This document shows positions 7,322 to 14,785 of a stretch of DNA of 32,538 bases, in pieces. Positions within the stretch are counted from its first letter, which is position 1. Each line of letters begins with the position of its first letter. The notes beneath the pieces were generated by a model. It ran no database searches and was not told the origin of the DNA. It saw only the letters and a program-made list of their open reading frames with translations. The stretch lies in contig QKIQ01000128.1 in the NCBI GenBank assembly GCA_003249555.1, positions 1 to 32,538 on the forward strand, given 5' to 3'. The DNA comes from Clostridia bacterium (lineage in GTDB: Bacteria > Bacillota > Clostridia > Christensenellales > SZUA-584). The translations under genes and the position numbers were made by a program.

Positions 7322-7651
7322 ATGCCGCTTTATCCTATGAGATTTGCGTTCACGCCGGGCAAAAACGAGAGAATAGAAGCTGTGGTGACCGTACCCAAAG
7401 ATCTAAGATCTATTGTTCATGGTACGGTTTATGATCTCGATGGGCAGCGCGTTTTAGATGCCGTTGTTCGGCTTTTTGTCTGCAATGAGGAAAAGCTTGA
7501 ATCTGTCGCGGATACATTCACAGACAGTGACGGCGAGTTTGTTTTCGGGCCCATTGATGCGGAGAAAAACTATGTAATTAAGGTGTATGTGAACGGGGTC
7601 ACTCTCCGCGAAATCACCATTAAGCCGCTAAAAAAACGTTCCAGAACATAA
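7322..7651 (+). CDS. Small beta-sandwich protein (carboxypeptidase-regulatory-like fold)
   Basis: A 109-residue protein. The start at 7322 is chosen because AAGGAGT lies 6 bases upstream, whereas an upstream in-frame ATG at 7292 has none. The central part (VHGTVYDLDGQRVLDAVVRL, then DTFTDSDGEFVFGPI) has the rhythm of a carboxypeptidase-regulatory-like or transthyretin-like beta sandwich: G-x-V-x-D, variable loop, then T-D-x-x-G-x-F. No signal peptide is seen, so the protein appears cytoplasmic. It precedes the pseudokinase gene by 80 bases, but a promoter lies between them. Function unknown. Confidence 0.65.
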   Translation: MPLYPMRFAFTPGKNERIEAVVTVPKDLRSIVHGTVYDLDGQRVLDAVVRLFVCNEEKLESVADTFTDSDGEFVFGPIDAEKNYVIKVYVNGVTLREITIKPLKKRSRT

Positions 7652-7666
7652 GCGAAAAAACCATTG

Positions 7667-7695
7667 TTGAAAAAAAGCGTGTCTCTATATATACT
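7667..7695 (+). promoter_or_regulatory. Probable sigma-A promoter of the pseudokinase-TPR gene
   Basis: TTGAAA at 7667-7672 and TATACT at 7690-7695 are separated by exactly 17 bases. The predicted start of transcription is about 30 bases before the GTG at 7732. Confidence 0.6.
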
Positions 7696-7731
7696 TGTAT
7701 TAATAGTATAAAATGGAGATGTTACCAACTC

Positions 7732-9333
7732 GTGAAAAAACACAAGAAAGACGATATGCCAGACGGTTTTATCCGAAATCCGATGAGGCAGATTGAAGAC
7801 GAACTGAAAGCCATACTGCCAGTTGTGGAGCAGGTGCGCGAGTTGCACCGAAAAGGACGCTATGGCTTTGATATCTGCCCGCAAAATATTGTTATGTCGC
7901 CAAAAGGTGCTGTGCTTCGAGTGAAAAACATTCAACTGAATGCTGGCGGTACAATAGCCCCGTGCCCGGAACTTGCCGCGCCCGAGTGGTACACGGGTGG
8001 GGATGTGGGGCCGTGGTCGGACGTGTATGCTGTCAGCGCGATGGTATATCACGCCATCACAGGACGCAAACTGCCGCCCTCATTTGAACGCAGCCCTGGG
8101 GAAACGCTGTTTGACGGCCTTGTTCAGAAATACCAGTCATTGGCAGATGCCATATCGGGAGGCGTTGAACTTGACATATCGAAAAGAATACCATCTTTGG
8201 ATATGCTTTTTGTACAGATTCAGTCGTGTCTGATTAAAATAACTCCCGCGCCTGCGGCCGCAAAGCATGGGGCGAAAACGGAGAAAAGCCAAGCTTCATT
8301 TATTTCTGACGCGGCGCACGAAAGATTAAGACGCAAAAAGAGAATAGTCTTATGGAGCGTTGTATTAGGCGTGCTGCTGCTGGGCGGCGCATGGCTTGTC
8401 AACGCGGTTAATTACACGCAAGCAGTCTCTCATGTCGAATCGGGCGCGTATGAAAAGGCACAAAGGAGTCTTAAGGGCGTGTTCGCTTTCTATGGGGATG
8501 CAAAGCAGCTTTCGCTGTATACAGAGGCTGGCATGAGGCTGAAAGACGGCGAATATGAAGCGGCATCGCGCCTTTTCTTTGAGCTCGGCAATTACCGCAA
8601 TGCATCCGAGATGGTCAGCGAAACAGCTTACCGCCACGCACAGTACCTGATGCAAAAGGGCAGTTATTCAGAAGCGGAAGCGTTGCTGGATACCATATTC
8701 GATTATAAGGATGCGGCACAGATGAGAACGGAAATTGCGTATCTAAACGCGTGCGCATATATGGATGCGGGTCTTTATGTTTCCGCGCTCGAGGTGTTTA
8801 AAACCATAAATTCATATAATGACACCCCGGTGCGAATTGATGAAGCAAAATTAAAGCTCTACGAACTGGCGCTGAGTGCCATGAAAGCAGGAGATACTGA
8901 GACAGCCGCATCACGTTTTGAGGCGATTCCGGGGTATGAGCAGTCGGACGTGTATGCAATAGGGTGCAGCCTGCTTATACGCGCACAGAGCGGTGATGCG
9001 TTCACACAGGAAGACTATCACGCATTTTTGCGGTTGGCAGATATCACGGATCTCACGCCGTATTTGACTTGCGACACGCTGATTACGCACTATCTTTGCG
9101 GAAGCTGGCAGGATGAAAAGGAAAATTTATTTATCATGGATTCAAACGGCGGTATTCAATACAACCTACCGGGGATCGATGGTGGGACTTACATGTTTAA
9201 AGACGGTATTTTGTATATGTCCCCTAAAGACAGCGCAGAAACTCCGATGTTTGGGTTTTCGTGTATCGATCTTAATACGGTGGCACTGTATTGCTATGAG
9301 GACGGCATGACATATAACATGACAAGGCAATGA
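7732..9333 (+). CDS. Truncated pseudokinase with membrane anchor and TPR-like repeats
   Basis: A 533-residue protein. Residues about 20-160 look like the C-lobe of a Hanks-type Ser/Thr kinase. GFDICPQN (45-52) sits where HRDLKPEN is expected, and AAPEW (82-86) is the APE motif. SDVYA (96-100) is the helix F motif. The N-lobe with the glycine loop and Lys is absent, and the DFG is replaced by VKN, so catalysis is very unlikely. A membrane helix follows at about 207-225. Residues 226-430 form repeated helical pairs with TPR-like Y-x2-A spacing (GAYEKAQ, GEYEAAS, GSYSEAEA), probably outside the cell. The last 80 residues look beta-rich. The GTG start is supported by GGAG, though its spacing of 13 is long. 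An ATG at 7756 is an alternative. Confidence 0.75.
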   Translation: MKKHKKDDMPDGFIRNPMRQIEDELKAILPVVEQVRELHRKGRYGFDICPQNIVMSPKGAVLRVKNIQLNAGGTIAPCPELAAPEWYTGGDVGPWSDVYAVSAMVYHAITGRKLPPSFERSPGETLFDGLVQKYQSLADAISGGVELDISKRIPSLDMLFVQIQSCLIKITPAPAAAKHGAKTEKSQASFISDAAHERLRRKKRIVLWSVVLGVLLLGGAWLVNAVNYTQAVSHVESGAYEKAQRSLKGVFAFYGDAKQLSLYTEAGMRLKDGEYEAASRLFFELGNYRNASEMVSETAYRHAQYLMQKGSYSEAEALLDTIFDYKDAAQMRTEIAYLNACAYMDAGLYVSALEVFKTINSYNDTPVRIDEAKLKLYELALSAMKAGDTETAASRFEAIPGYEQSDVYAIGCSLLIRAQSGDAFTQEDYHAFLRLADITDLTPYLTCDTLITHYLCGSWQDEKENLFIMDSNGGIQYNLPGIDGGTYMFKDGILYMSPKDSAETPMFGFSCIDLNTVALYCYEDGMTYNMTRQ

Positions 9334-9637
9334 ACAAAAACAGTTTGTATAGACAACGCCCGAGGGTGACCGCGAAACGGCCCCTATAGTAATACATATT
9401 CTTGCGTTTGGGTATATCAATATATGTTTGGTTAACGGAGAGGGAGATGTTGTATCGCCCTCTTTTCAAATCCATTGATAAAGGCGCAAAGATGTTCATT
9501 CGTTTTATTTTACTTTGGAAGCGCCTCTTTTTCTGTTATAATACTAACGAAAAAGGGGCGATTGAATATTGCGTCAAGGGATGTCCACCCCGTGCGGATC
9601 AAATATATGATGCGTTAATGAGATTAAGGAGTACACA
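9334..9637 (+). promoter_or_regulatory. Intergenic region carrying the apgM promoter
   Basis: A 304-base gap without a convincing gene. It contains TTGGAA at 9515-9520 and a consensus TATAAT at 9537-9542 with a 16-base spacer, which should drive the phosphoglycerate mutase gene and leave a leader of about 88 bases. An AAGGAG site lies 6 bases before the ATG at 9638. A possible short reading frame from about 9448 to 9641 spans the promoter and is not called. Nothing else was recognised. Confidence 0.55.
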
Positions 9638-10795
9638 ATGAAACAATTCACCATCGTTTTGGACGGCATTGCGGACAGGCCGCAGGAAAAGCTGAATGGA
9701 AAAACGCCAATGGAGGCAGCAAAAACGCCTGGGCTAGACGCGCTTTTTTTGAATGCCAAACCGGGTACCGTGAGTACCATTCCACAGGGGATGGAAATTG
9801 GCAGCGCCGTGGCGAACATGAATCTGCTGGGGTATGATCCCGTAAAAACATATAAGGGACGCGCGGTCATTGAAGCGGCTGGGGCAGGGCTGCCTGTCAA
9901 GCAGGGCGCACTTTATGTGCGCTGCAACCTCGTGACGCTGGAGGGTGTTGATTTTGAAAACAGCATCATGCAAAGCTACAGCGCGCACGACATCGATACC
10001 CATCTTTCGCGCCCACTCGTTGAGCGGCTTAATAAAGAGGTGTTTCATGCGCCTTTTGAGCTGATTAACATCGACACATTCCGCAACATACTTGTGGTGG
10101 ACGGCGCCGCAGAGATTGCGCCGGAGCTTAAGTTTATGCCCGCTCACGACATGATCGGCGGCATGACGGCCGATTATTTGAAGGGCGGCGAGGTGATGCA
10201 ATCGTACTTCAATATGATGCGCAAAGCGTATGACGTGCTTAAAGAGGATAACGACACCAAAGCCAATGCCATCTGGTTCTGGGGTGCGTCTTACGCGCCT
10301 GAATTTGAAGCGCCTCCGTCGGGACGCCGGGTGGTGCTGGCGGAAACCTCGCTGATGCGCGGTATTGCGGCGCTTTCGGGTACAGACTGTGTCACCACGC
10401 CTGAAGACAGCGGATTTGAAGCGTTTCTCAAGGATAAAACGAGATCTGCTCTGAAAGCGCTTGAGGATTACGATTACGCGTACATTCATATACAAAAGCT
10501 CGACGACCTTTCTCATGAGCTTCAGCCAGTGGAGAAAATGCATGCGATTGAGCTGATCGATGAGCATTTTATCCGTCCCTTCTTTGCGCAGGTCAAGGAG
10601 CCTTACAGCGCGTTTGTGGTGTCCGATCATTATACATTCTCGGACAGCGGCGGGCACGGCGGCGAACCTGCGCCGTTTTTGCTGCTGGGTCACGGAAAAA
10701 GCGCAAAGGAAGGGCGTTTTACCGAACAATACTGCCGCGACGCGCAGTACTGCGTGTCGGCGCCCGAGCTTGTTGCGATGCAGCGCGAAGAATAG
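9638..10795 (+). CDS. apgM: Cofactor-independent phosphoglycerate mutase, archaeal type
   Basis: This enzyme interconverts 3- and 2-phosphoglycerate in glycolysis without 2,3-bisphosphoglycerate. It belongs to the alkaline-phosphatase superfamily. At 385 residues it has the usual length of the archaeal-type (ApgM) branch. Supporting motifs are the opening VLDGIADRP, with the metal-binding Asp, and the phospho-acceptor region GMEIGSAVANMNLLGYDP (Ser at about residue 53). Also seen are YKGRAVIEAAGAG, the late HIQKLDDLSHE with metal-binding Asp/His, and SDHYTFSDSGGHGGEPAPF. AAGGAG precedes the ATG. The alcohol dehydrogenase gene follows 9 bases after the stop, so the two are probably cotranscribed. 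It could be the only mutase or a second one. Confidence 0.92.
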   Translation: MKQFTIVLDGIADRPQEKLNGKTPMEAAKTPGLDALFLNAKPGTVSTIPQGMEIGSAVANMNLLGYDPVKTYKGRAVIEAAGAGLPVKQGALYVRCNLVTLEGVDFENSIMQSYSAHDIDTHLSRPLVERLNKEVFHAPFELINIDTFRNILVVDGAAEIAPELKFMPAHDMIGGMTADYLKGGEVMQSYFNMMRKAYDVLKEDNDTKANAIWFWGASYAPEFEAPPSGRRVVLAETSLMRGIAALSGTDCVTTPEDSGFEAFLKDKTRSALKALEDYDYAYIHIQKLDDLSHELQPVEKMHAIELIDEHFIRPFFAQVKEPYSAFVVSDHYTFSDSGGHGGEPAPFLLLGHGKSAKEGRFTEQYCRDAQYCVSAPELVAMQREE

Positions 10796-10804
10796 GAGAT
10801 GTTC

Positions 10805-11959
10805 ATGGGTTTTGAATTTTACACCCCGCCGCACATCGTGTTTGAAAGCGGTGCTATTAAAAAGTTTCCGTCTATCTGCGCGGGGTTTGGCAAGCATTAT
10901 CTGATCGTGACGGGGGGCGGTTCGCTGCGCCGATCCGGCGTGCTGGATACATTGCTGCATGACATGGAAAAAACGGGTATAAGATGCACCGTATATGACG
11001 GCGCGAAGGAAGAACCGACGCCGGAAACGGTGGACTCAGCCGTGAAATGTGGCATCGATGCAAATATAGACGCGGTGCTGGGCATCGGCGGCGGCAGTGC
11101 GATGGATACAGCCAAAGCTGCCGCGGGCGTGATTCCAAACGGAGGCAGCGTAACGCGGTTTCTGGAAGGCGCGGGTACAGGCGACAAGATTGTTGAAGAT
11201 CCGCTGCCTTTTATTGCGGTGCCGACAACGGCGGGCACAGGCACGGAAGCAACCAAAAATGCGGTCATCATGTCGACCGAGGGTAAATTTAAAGTGAGCA
11301 TGCGTGACGAACGGCTGATTGCGCGTGTGGCGGTCGTGGACCCGGCGCTCACGGTGTCTGTTCCGCCCGGCGTCACAGCAGCGTCCGGGATGGATGCGAT
11401 ATGCCAGCTTATCGAAAGCCTGACCACACGGCAAGCAAATGATTTTTGCGATGCGATGGCGCTTTATCACGCGCCGCGTGCCATGAAAGCTCTGCGGTGC
11501 GCATACGCGGACGGCGGCGACCTTGAAGCGCGCGAAACGATGTCTCTCGCGGCGCTGGTGAGCGGTATATGCCTTGCAAACTCGGGGCTCGGCGCGGCGC
11601 ACGGTATTGGCGCAGGACTCGGCGCAGTGCTTGGCGTGACGCACGGCGTGGCCTGCGGGATGCTGCTTCCGCATGTGATGCGCTACAATATTGCTCATGG
11701 CATAACCAAATACGCCATGCTGGCGGATGCTGTCTGCGACAAAACGTTTGTGAGTGAAAAGGAAGCGGCGCTTGCCGTGTCAGGCGCTGTAGCAAAGCTC
11801 TGCGTGGATGTGGGGCTGCCGGTTCGTCTTGGTGAGCTGGGTGTCACGGCGGATATCGCGGAGGAGCTTGCCGAAAAGTCGATGGGTTCGTCAATGAGCA
11901 AAAATCCTGTGACATTCACGCAGGAAGAATGCGCAAAATTTATACTGTCACTCATATAG
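10805..11959 (+). CDS. Iron-containing alcohol dehydrogenase family protein
   Basis: A 384-residue group III (iron-type) dehydrogenase that would reduce aldehydes or ketones with NAD(P)H. The start at 10805 is preferred over the ATG at 10799 because AGGAG (10794-10798) leaves a normal 6-base gap. Motifs include the dinucleotide-binding GGGSAMDTAKAA, then PTTAGTGTEAT and the metal region GMDAICQLIES. His266 (AHGIGAGLG) and His280 (THGVACG) complete that site. Asp197 is present, but the His normally four residues later is Gln201, as in some subfamilies of this group, so metal type and substrate are uncertain. It is the second gene after apgM. The substrate cannot be deduced. Confidence 0.88.
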   Translation: MGFEFYTPPHIVFESGAIKKFPSICAGFGKHYLIVTGGGSLRRSGVLDTLLHDMEKTGIRCTVYDGAKEEPTPETVDSAVKCGIDANIDAVLGIGGGSAMDTAKAAAGVIPNGGSVTRFLEGAGTGDKIVEDPLPFIAVPTTAGTGTEATKNAVIMSTEGKFKVSMRDERLIARVAVVDPALTVSVPPGVTAASGMDAICQLIESLTTRQANDFCDAMALYHAPRAMKALRCAYADGGDLEARETMSLAALVSGICLANSGLGAAHGIGAGLGAVLGVTHGVACGMLLPHVMRYNIAHGITKYAMLADAVCDKTFVSEKEAALAVSGAVAKLCVDVGLPVRLGELGVTADIAEELAEKSMGSSMSKNPVTFTQEECAKFILSLI

Positions 11960-11998
11960 CATGGCTGCCCCGGCATATTCTTTAACGGGGTGATGGAT

Positions 11999-12487
11999 AT
12001 GGAAATGCTGACGGTTCATAACTTAAGGCGCACGGACAGGCTCGAAAAGCTCAGCGCCAAGTACCACATACCGGTGTGCATGATAATGCGCGCCAATGAC
12101 ATTAAATCCGTGAAGGATTTTGAGCGATGTCGGCGGATCAACATTCCTCGGCAATGCTATTGCAACCGCTTGAAGGGCAAGGAAAAGACAGACTGGAAAA
12201 TATACACAGTATCGGCGGGCGATACGCTTTTCAGCATCGCGAAGCGGCACGGTGTAACCATGAACATACTGAAAAAGGCCAATAGCCTCTCTGACCCTGA
12301 CAGTATTTGTGAAGGGGAAAAGATTAGTATCCCGATACTGACGGGCGAAATATACTCCGTGCGCGAAGGTGAAACGATAGACGATATTGCGCGTCGACGC
12401 GGTATGCCGACGCACTGCATACGCGAAAAGAACGGCCTTGAACAAAACGAGCCGGTTTATCCGGGTATGCAGCTGCTGCTGGACTGA
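11999..12487 (+). CDS. LysM-repeat protein without signal peptide
   Basis: A protein of 162 residues built almost wholly of LysM modules, which bind the glycan of peptidoglycan. The second (about 60-105, YTVSAGDTLFSIAKRHGVTM) and third (about 113-160, YSVREGETIDDIARRRGMP) are clear. A first, divergent copy lies at 3-50 (LEKLSAKYHIPVCMIMRAND). There is no signal peptide or catalytic domain. The start at 11999 is chosen because the GGGGTGAT site (11987-11994) then has normal spacing, but in-frame GTG 11990, ATG 11993 and ATG 12005 are possible. Without a signal peptide it may act inside the cell or forespore, as some spore-coat LysM proteins do. That is an inference. Confidence 0.85.
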   Translation: MEMLTVHNLRRTDRLEKLSAKYHIPVCMIMRANDIKSVKDFERCRRINIPRQCYCNRLKGKEKTDWKIYTVSAGDTLFSIAKRHGVTMNILKKANSLSDPDSICEGEKISIPILTGEIYSVREGETIDDIARRRGMPTHCIREKNGLEQNEPVYPGMQLLLD

Positions 12488-12556
12488 ATATGTGGATAGT
12501 TCAAACAATTGTGTTTGTATTTTCCGTGTGGTAAAATACATGCGGGGAGGGTGTTT

Positions 12557-13159
12557 ATGGACGAACAACTGATTTTAATACTTTTGCTCATTATCGACCT
12601 TGGCCTGGGTGTGGTGTTCTGTTTCTTCGGCAACAGATGGCTCAAGGTGATTCTTGCGATATACGGTTTTGCGGCAGGATTTCTACTTGCAAACACAATA
12701 TTTCCCATTTTTACGTCTTTTAGCGGCACCACGCTGCTGCTGGCCAGCCTTTGCGCCGGCGCTGCGGGTGCGCTGATTTTCGTGTTTCTGCTGTATTTCG
12801 GCATATTCTGTATCGGCTTCGGCGGCGGTTTGTTGCTTTGTATGCTGCTGACTGATGTATTGGCACTCAATGTTTTAAGCTGGTATGTATATATACCGGC
12901 GCTTGTCATATGCTGTTTGCTGGGGGCACTCACGCTTAACCATAAACGGATATTCATCGCGGTGTTTACTGCGTTTATCGGTGCGTCGGCGCTTGCGCAG
13001 TTTGTAGACCAGATTGTGGGCGGCATAAGAACGCAGTCGCTCGTGCTGTACGATTCGCAGGCCACATACAGCGCCTATTCATCAACTGTATATCTTGTGG
13101 CTCTTGGGGTACTGTTCGTCGGCGGTCTGATTGTTCAGTTAACAGGCAAAAAACGATAA
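12557..13159 (+). CDS. Polytopic membrane protein (TMEM198/DUF4203-like), copy A
   Basis: A 200-residue protein with about seven hydrophobic segments separated by short loops, starting MDEQLILILLLI. The ATG at 12557 is chosen for the strong GGGGAGGG site upstream. A longer frame from 12509 lacks one. Glycine-rich helices (FGFGGGLLL type) and overall organisation recall the TMEM198/DUF4203 group, but no diagnostic residue confirms this. It is followed 13 bases later by a second protein of the same organisation, suggesting a heteromeric pair. Function unknown. Confidence 0.6.
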   Translation: MDEQLILILLLIIDLGLGVVFCFFGNRWLKVILAIYGFAAGFLLANTIFPIFTSFSGTTLLLASLCAGAAGALIFVFLLYFGIFCIGFGGGLLLCMLLTDVLALNVLSWYVYIPALVICCLLGALTLNHKRIFIAVFTAFIGASALAQFVDQIVGGIRTQSLVLYDSQATYSAYSSTVYLVALGVLFVGGLIVQLTGKKR

Positions 13160-13172
13160 CGGGGGAAATGCC

Positions 13173-13865
13173 ATGGATTTATCTCTTTTGATATTAATTT
13201 GCGGATGCGCGGCGCTGCTAATTAGCCTGCTTCAGTGTTTTTTTGGGTACAAGCTGGCTCGGTTCTTGCTGCCTTTCAGCGGCCTCGCTTTGTTTGAGGG
13301 GCTGCTCTATCTGTTCGTGTATGATCATTTGCGTCTTGACGTGGTGAGTACATGGCTGTTTTTTGTGGGTAGCGCCATTGCGATATATCTGGTATTGTTT
13401 TTTCTCAAACGGTTTGCCAGCTTTTTTACAGGGCTGGCTGCGGGCGGTACATTGGCTGTTTTTGTTGTCTATGTGCTGGGCGCGCAGAACACGACGCTCA
13501 TTTATCCCATCTGTCTGACAGTCTCTGTTGTGGCCGCGTTGCTTACAACTGTCTATCATCGCATAGGAACAGTCATCAGTACCGCTGTGATCGGGGGGTG
13601 CGGTGCGTCATATTTCGGCTTATATCTATTTGTCGCGGGTGTGGATGCGGTAGGCATCGTCGCATATGACAATCTGCTGGTTCCGTTTCAGCATTTCCTT
13701 ATTTCACATGCTTATCTGATTGGCGGCGCGGCGCTGGTTTTGATTGTGTTTGGCCTTTTCGTTCAGTTTTACTGGACCGCGTACGGACAGCTGCTCTCGA
13801 ATCAACTGGATGAAGAAAGAAGCTTTCGCCGAAGCGATCACAACGAGTTTGCTGACAGCATTTAA
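13173..13865 (+). CDS. Polytopic membrane protein (TMEM198/DUF4203-like), copy B
   Basis: A 230-residue protein with about seven membrane segments and a charged cytoplasmic tail (SNQLDEERSFRRSDHNEF). It shares length, segment number and order with the gene just upstream, including early GYKLARFLLPFSGL versus GNRWLKVILAIYGFA, so the two probably arose by duplication. A GGGGGAA site lies upstream of the ATG. No catalytic or transport motif was recognised. Confidence 0.6.
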   Translation: MDLSLLILICGCAALLISLLQCFFGYKLARFLLPFSGLALFEGLLYLFVYDHLRLDVVSTWLFFVGSAIAIYLVLFFLKRFASFFTGLAAGGTLAVFVVYVLGAQNTTLIYPICLTVSVVAALLTTVYHRIGTVISTAVIGGCGASYFGLYLFVAGVDAVGIVAYDNLLVPFQHFLISHAYLIGGAALVLIVFGLFVQFYWTAYGQLLSNQLDEERSFRRSDHNEFADSI

Positions 13866-13951
13866 AGTTTAGGAAGCTTTGATTTGTTTTTTAAGTACTA
13901 TCTATGAAACGATGTGGCAGATAGGCGGCTTAATGGGATTGGTTTGTTTTT

Positions 13952-14113
13952 CTAGTCCTTTTTCAGTCCGATAAATAAGCCGGCGAGGCCAAAGACGATT
14001 TTTATAATTGCATGCCACAAAGGCTCTGTGCCAATGGTGATTCCGGGGAATAAAGCTAAGATACCCATGACAACAATAATGATTGACAGAACGATAAGAG
14101 AAATCTTTTTCAT
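13952..14113 (-). CDS. Small two-helix membrane protein (53 aa)
   Basis: Encodes 53 residues, MKKISLIVLSIIIVVMGILA at the start and a second hydrophobic segment near the end (IIKIVFGLAGLFIGLKKD). The start at 14113 is chosen because AAGGAG lies 6 bases upstream on the minus strand. A longer version to 14146 lacks such a site. The family is not recognised. Many Clostridia carry similar short proteins of unknown role. It diverges from the Rrf2 operon. Confidence 0.65.
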   Translation of the reverse strand: MKKISLIVLSIIIVVMGILALFPGITIGTEPLWHAIIKIVFGLAGLFIGLKKD

Positions 14114-14266
14114 ATACAACTCCTTCCTTATTTGCCGCCTATCCATAATTAATACTATTCGGTAGATTTTCCATTATGCCATGTGCATATCAAAACGCCT
14201 TTTTTATATCGTAAATTCGGAGTATAAAGAGCAAAACATACCTGCTGTATTTTCGTATAAAGGATA

Positions 14267-14320
14267 TTGACAAACCGCTTTTCTTGGCATATCATAAATC
14301 CGACCAAAAAACTCGGATTT
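14267..14320 (+). promoter_or_regulatory. Promoter and palindromic Rrf2-type operator of the isc operon
   Basis: TTGACA (14267-14272) and TATCAT (14290-14295) have a 17-base spacer. Immediately after the -10 lies a perfect 8-bp inverted repeat, AAATCCGA (14296-14303) and TCGGATTT (14313-14320), with a 9-base centre, covering the transcription start. Its place, just ahead of an Rrf2-family gene, makes it the likely autoregulatory operator. The GGAGGGGG ribosome site follows at 14323. Confidence 0.78.
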
Positions 14321-14333
14321 TTGGAGGGGGCAA

Positions 14334-14783
14334 GTGATTATTTCCACTAAGGGCCGATACGGTCTTCGCGCGATGTTCGAGCTTGCCAAAGCATGGGGCG
14401 GCGGGCCGCTGAGCCTACGGCAGATTGCGGCGCAGCAGGGTTTAAGCGAACAGTATCTGGAGCAGATATTTCCGATGCTAAAAAGCGCGGCGCTTGTGAA
14501 GAGCACGCGCGGCGCGGGCGGCGGCTATGTGCTAAAAAGGGAGCCAAAGGATATATCCGTAGGCAGTGTCCTCACAGCCTTGGAGGGAGAACTGGCTCCG
14601 GCTGACTGTGTGTGCGGTGAAGCGGATTGCGAAAACGCGAAGGCCTGCACAGCGCATGCGATATGGCAGCGCATATACGACGGCATCAGCGCCGTGGTCG
14701 AGGGCATATCGCTGCAAGATATGCTTGATGATGAAAAAAGGCTTGCGGAGCAGCATCCTCAAGCAAAAAATATAAGGTGTTAA
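14334..14783 (+). CDS. iscR: Rrf2-family Fe-S-sensing regulator (IscR-like)
   Basis: A 149-residue winged-helix repressor. The N-terminus (STKGRYGLRAMFELA, then SLRQIAAQQGLSEQYLEQIF as the recognition helices) is classic Rrf2. Cluster ligands are probably Cys92, Cys99 and Cys105, matching the spacing of E. coli IscR Cys92/98/104. An extra Cys94 is nearby. It would repress the operon when holding a cluster, via the palindrome just upstream. The start is a GTG with GGAGGGGG a few bases before it. It is directly followed, two bases later, by the cysteine desulfurase. CymR-like regulators lack the Cys set, so IscR-like is preferred. Confidence 0.88.
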   Translation: MIISTKGRYGLRAMFELAKAWGGGPLSLRQIAAQQGLSEQYLEQIFPMLKSAALVKSTRGAGGGYVLKREPKDISVGSVLTALEGELAPADCVCGEADCENAKACTAHAIWQRIYDGISAVVEGISLQDMLDDEKRLAEQHPQAKNIRC

Positions 14784-14785
14784 TC

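Noticed and set aside
9402-9641. Plus-strand frame of up to 79 residues overlapping the apgM start (ATGA)
   Set aside because: It runs through a good promoter (9515-9542), has a TTG or weakly supported ATG start near 9448 and no recognisable protein character. The ATGA overlap is probably chance.
9734-10960. 408-residue minus-strand frame
   Set aside because: Antisense shadow of apgM, with Arg/His-rich unstructured composition and no ribosome site.
11036-11698. 220-residue minus-strand frame
   Set aside because: Antisense to the alcohol dehydrogenase, with shadow-type composition.
12023-12568. 181-residue minus-strand frame
   Set aside because: Antisense to the LysM gene, without motifs or ribosome site.
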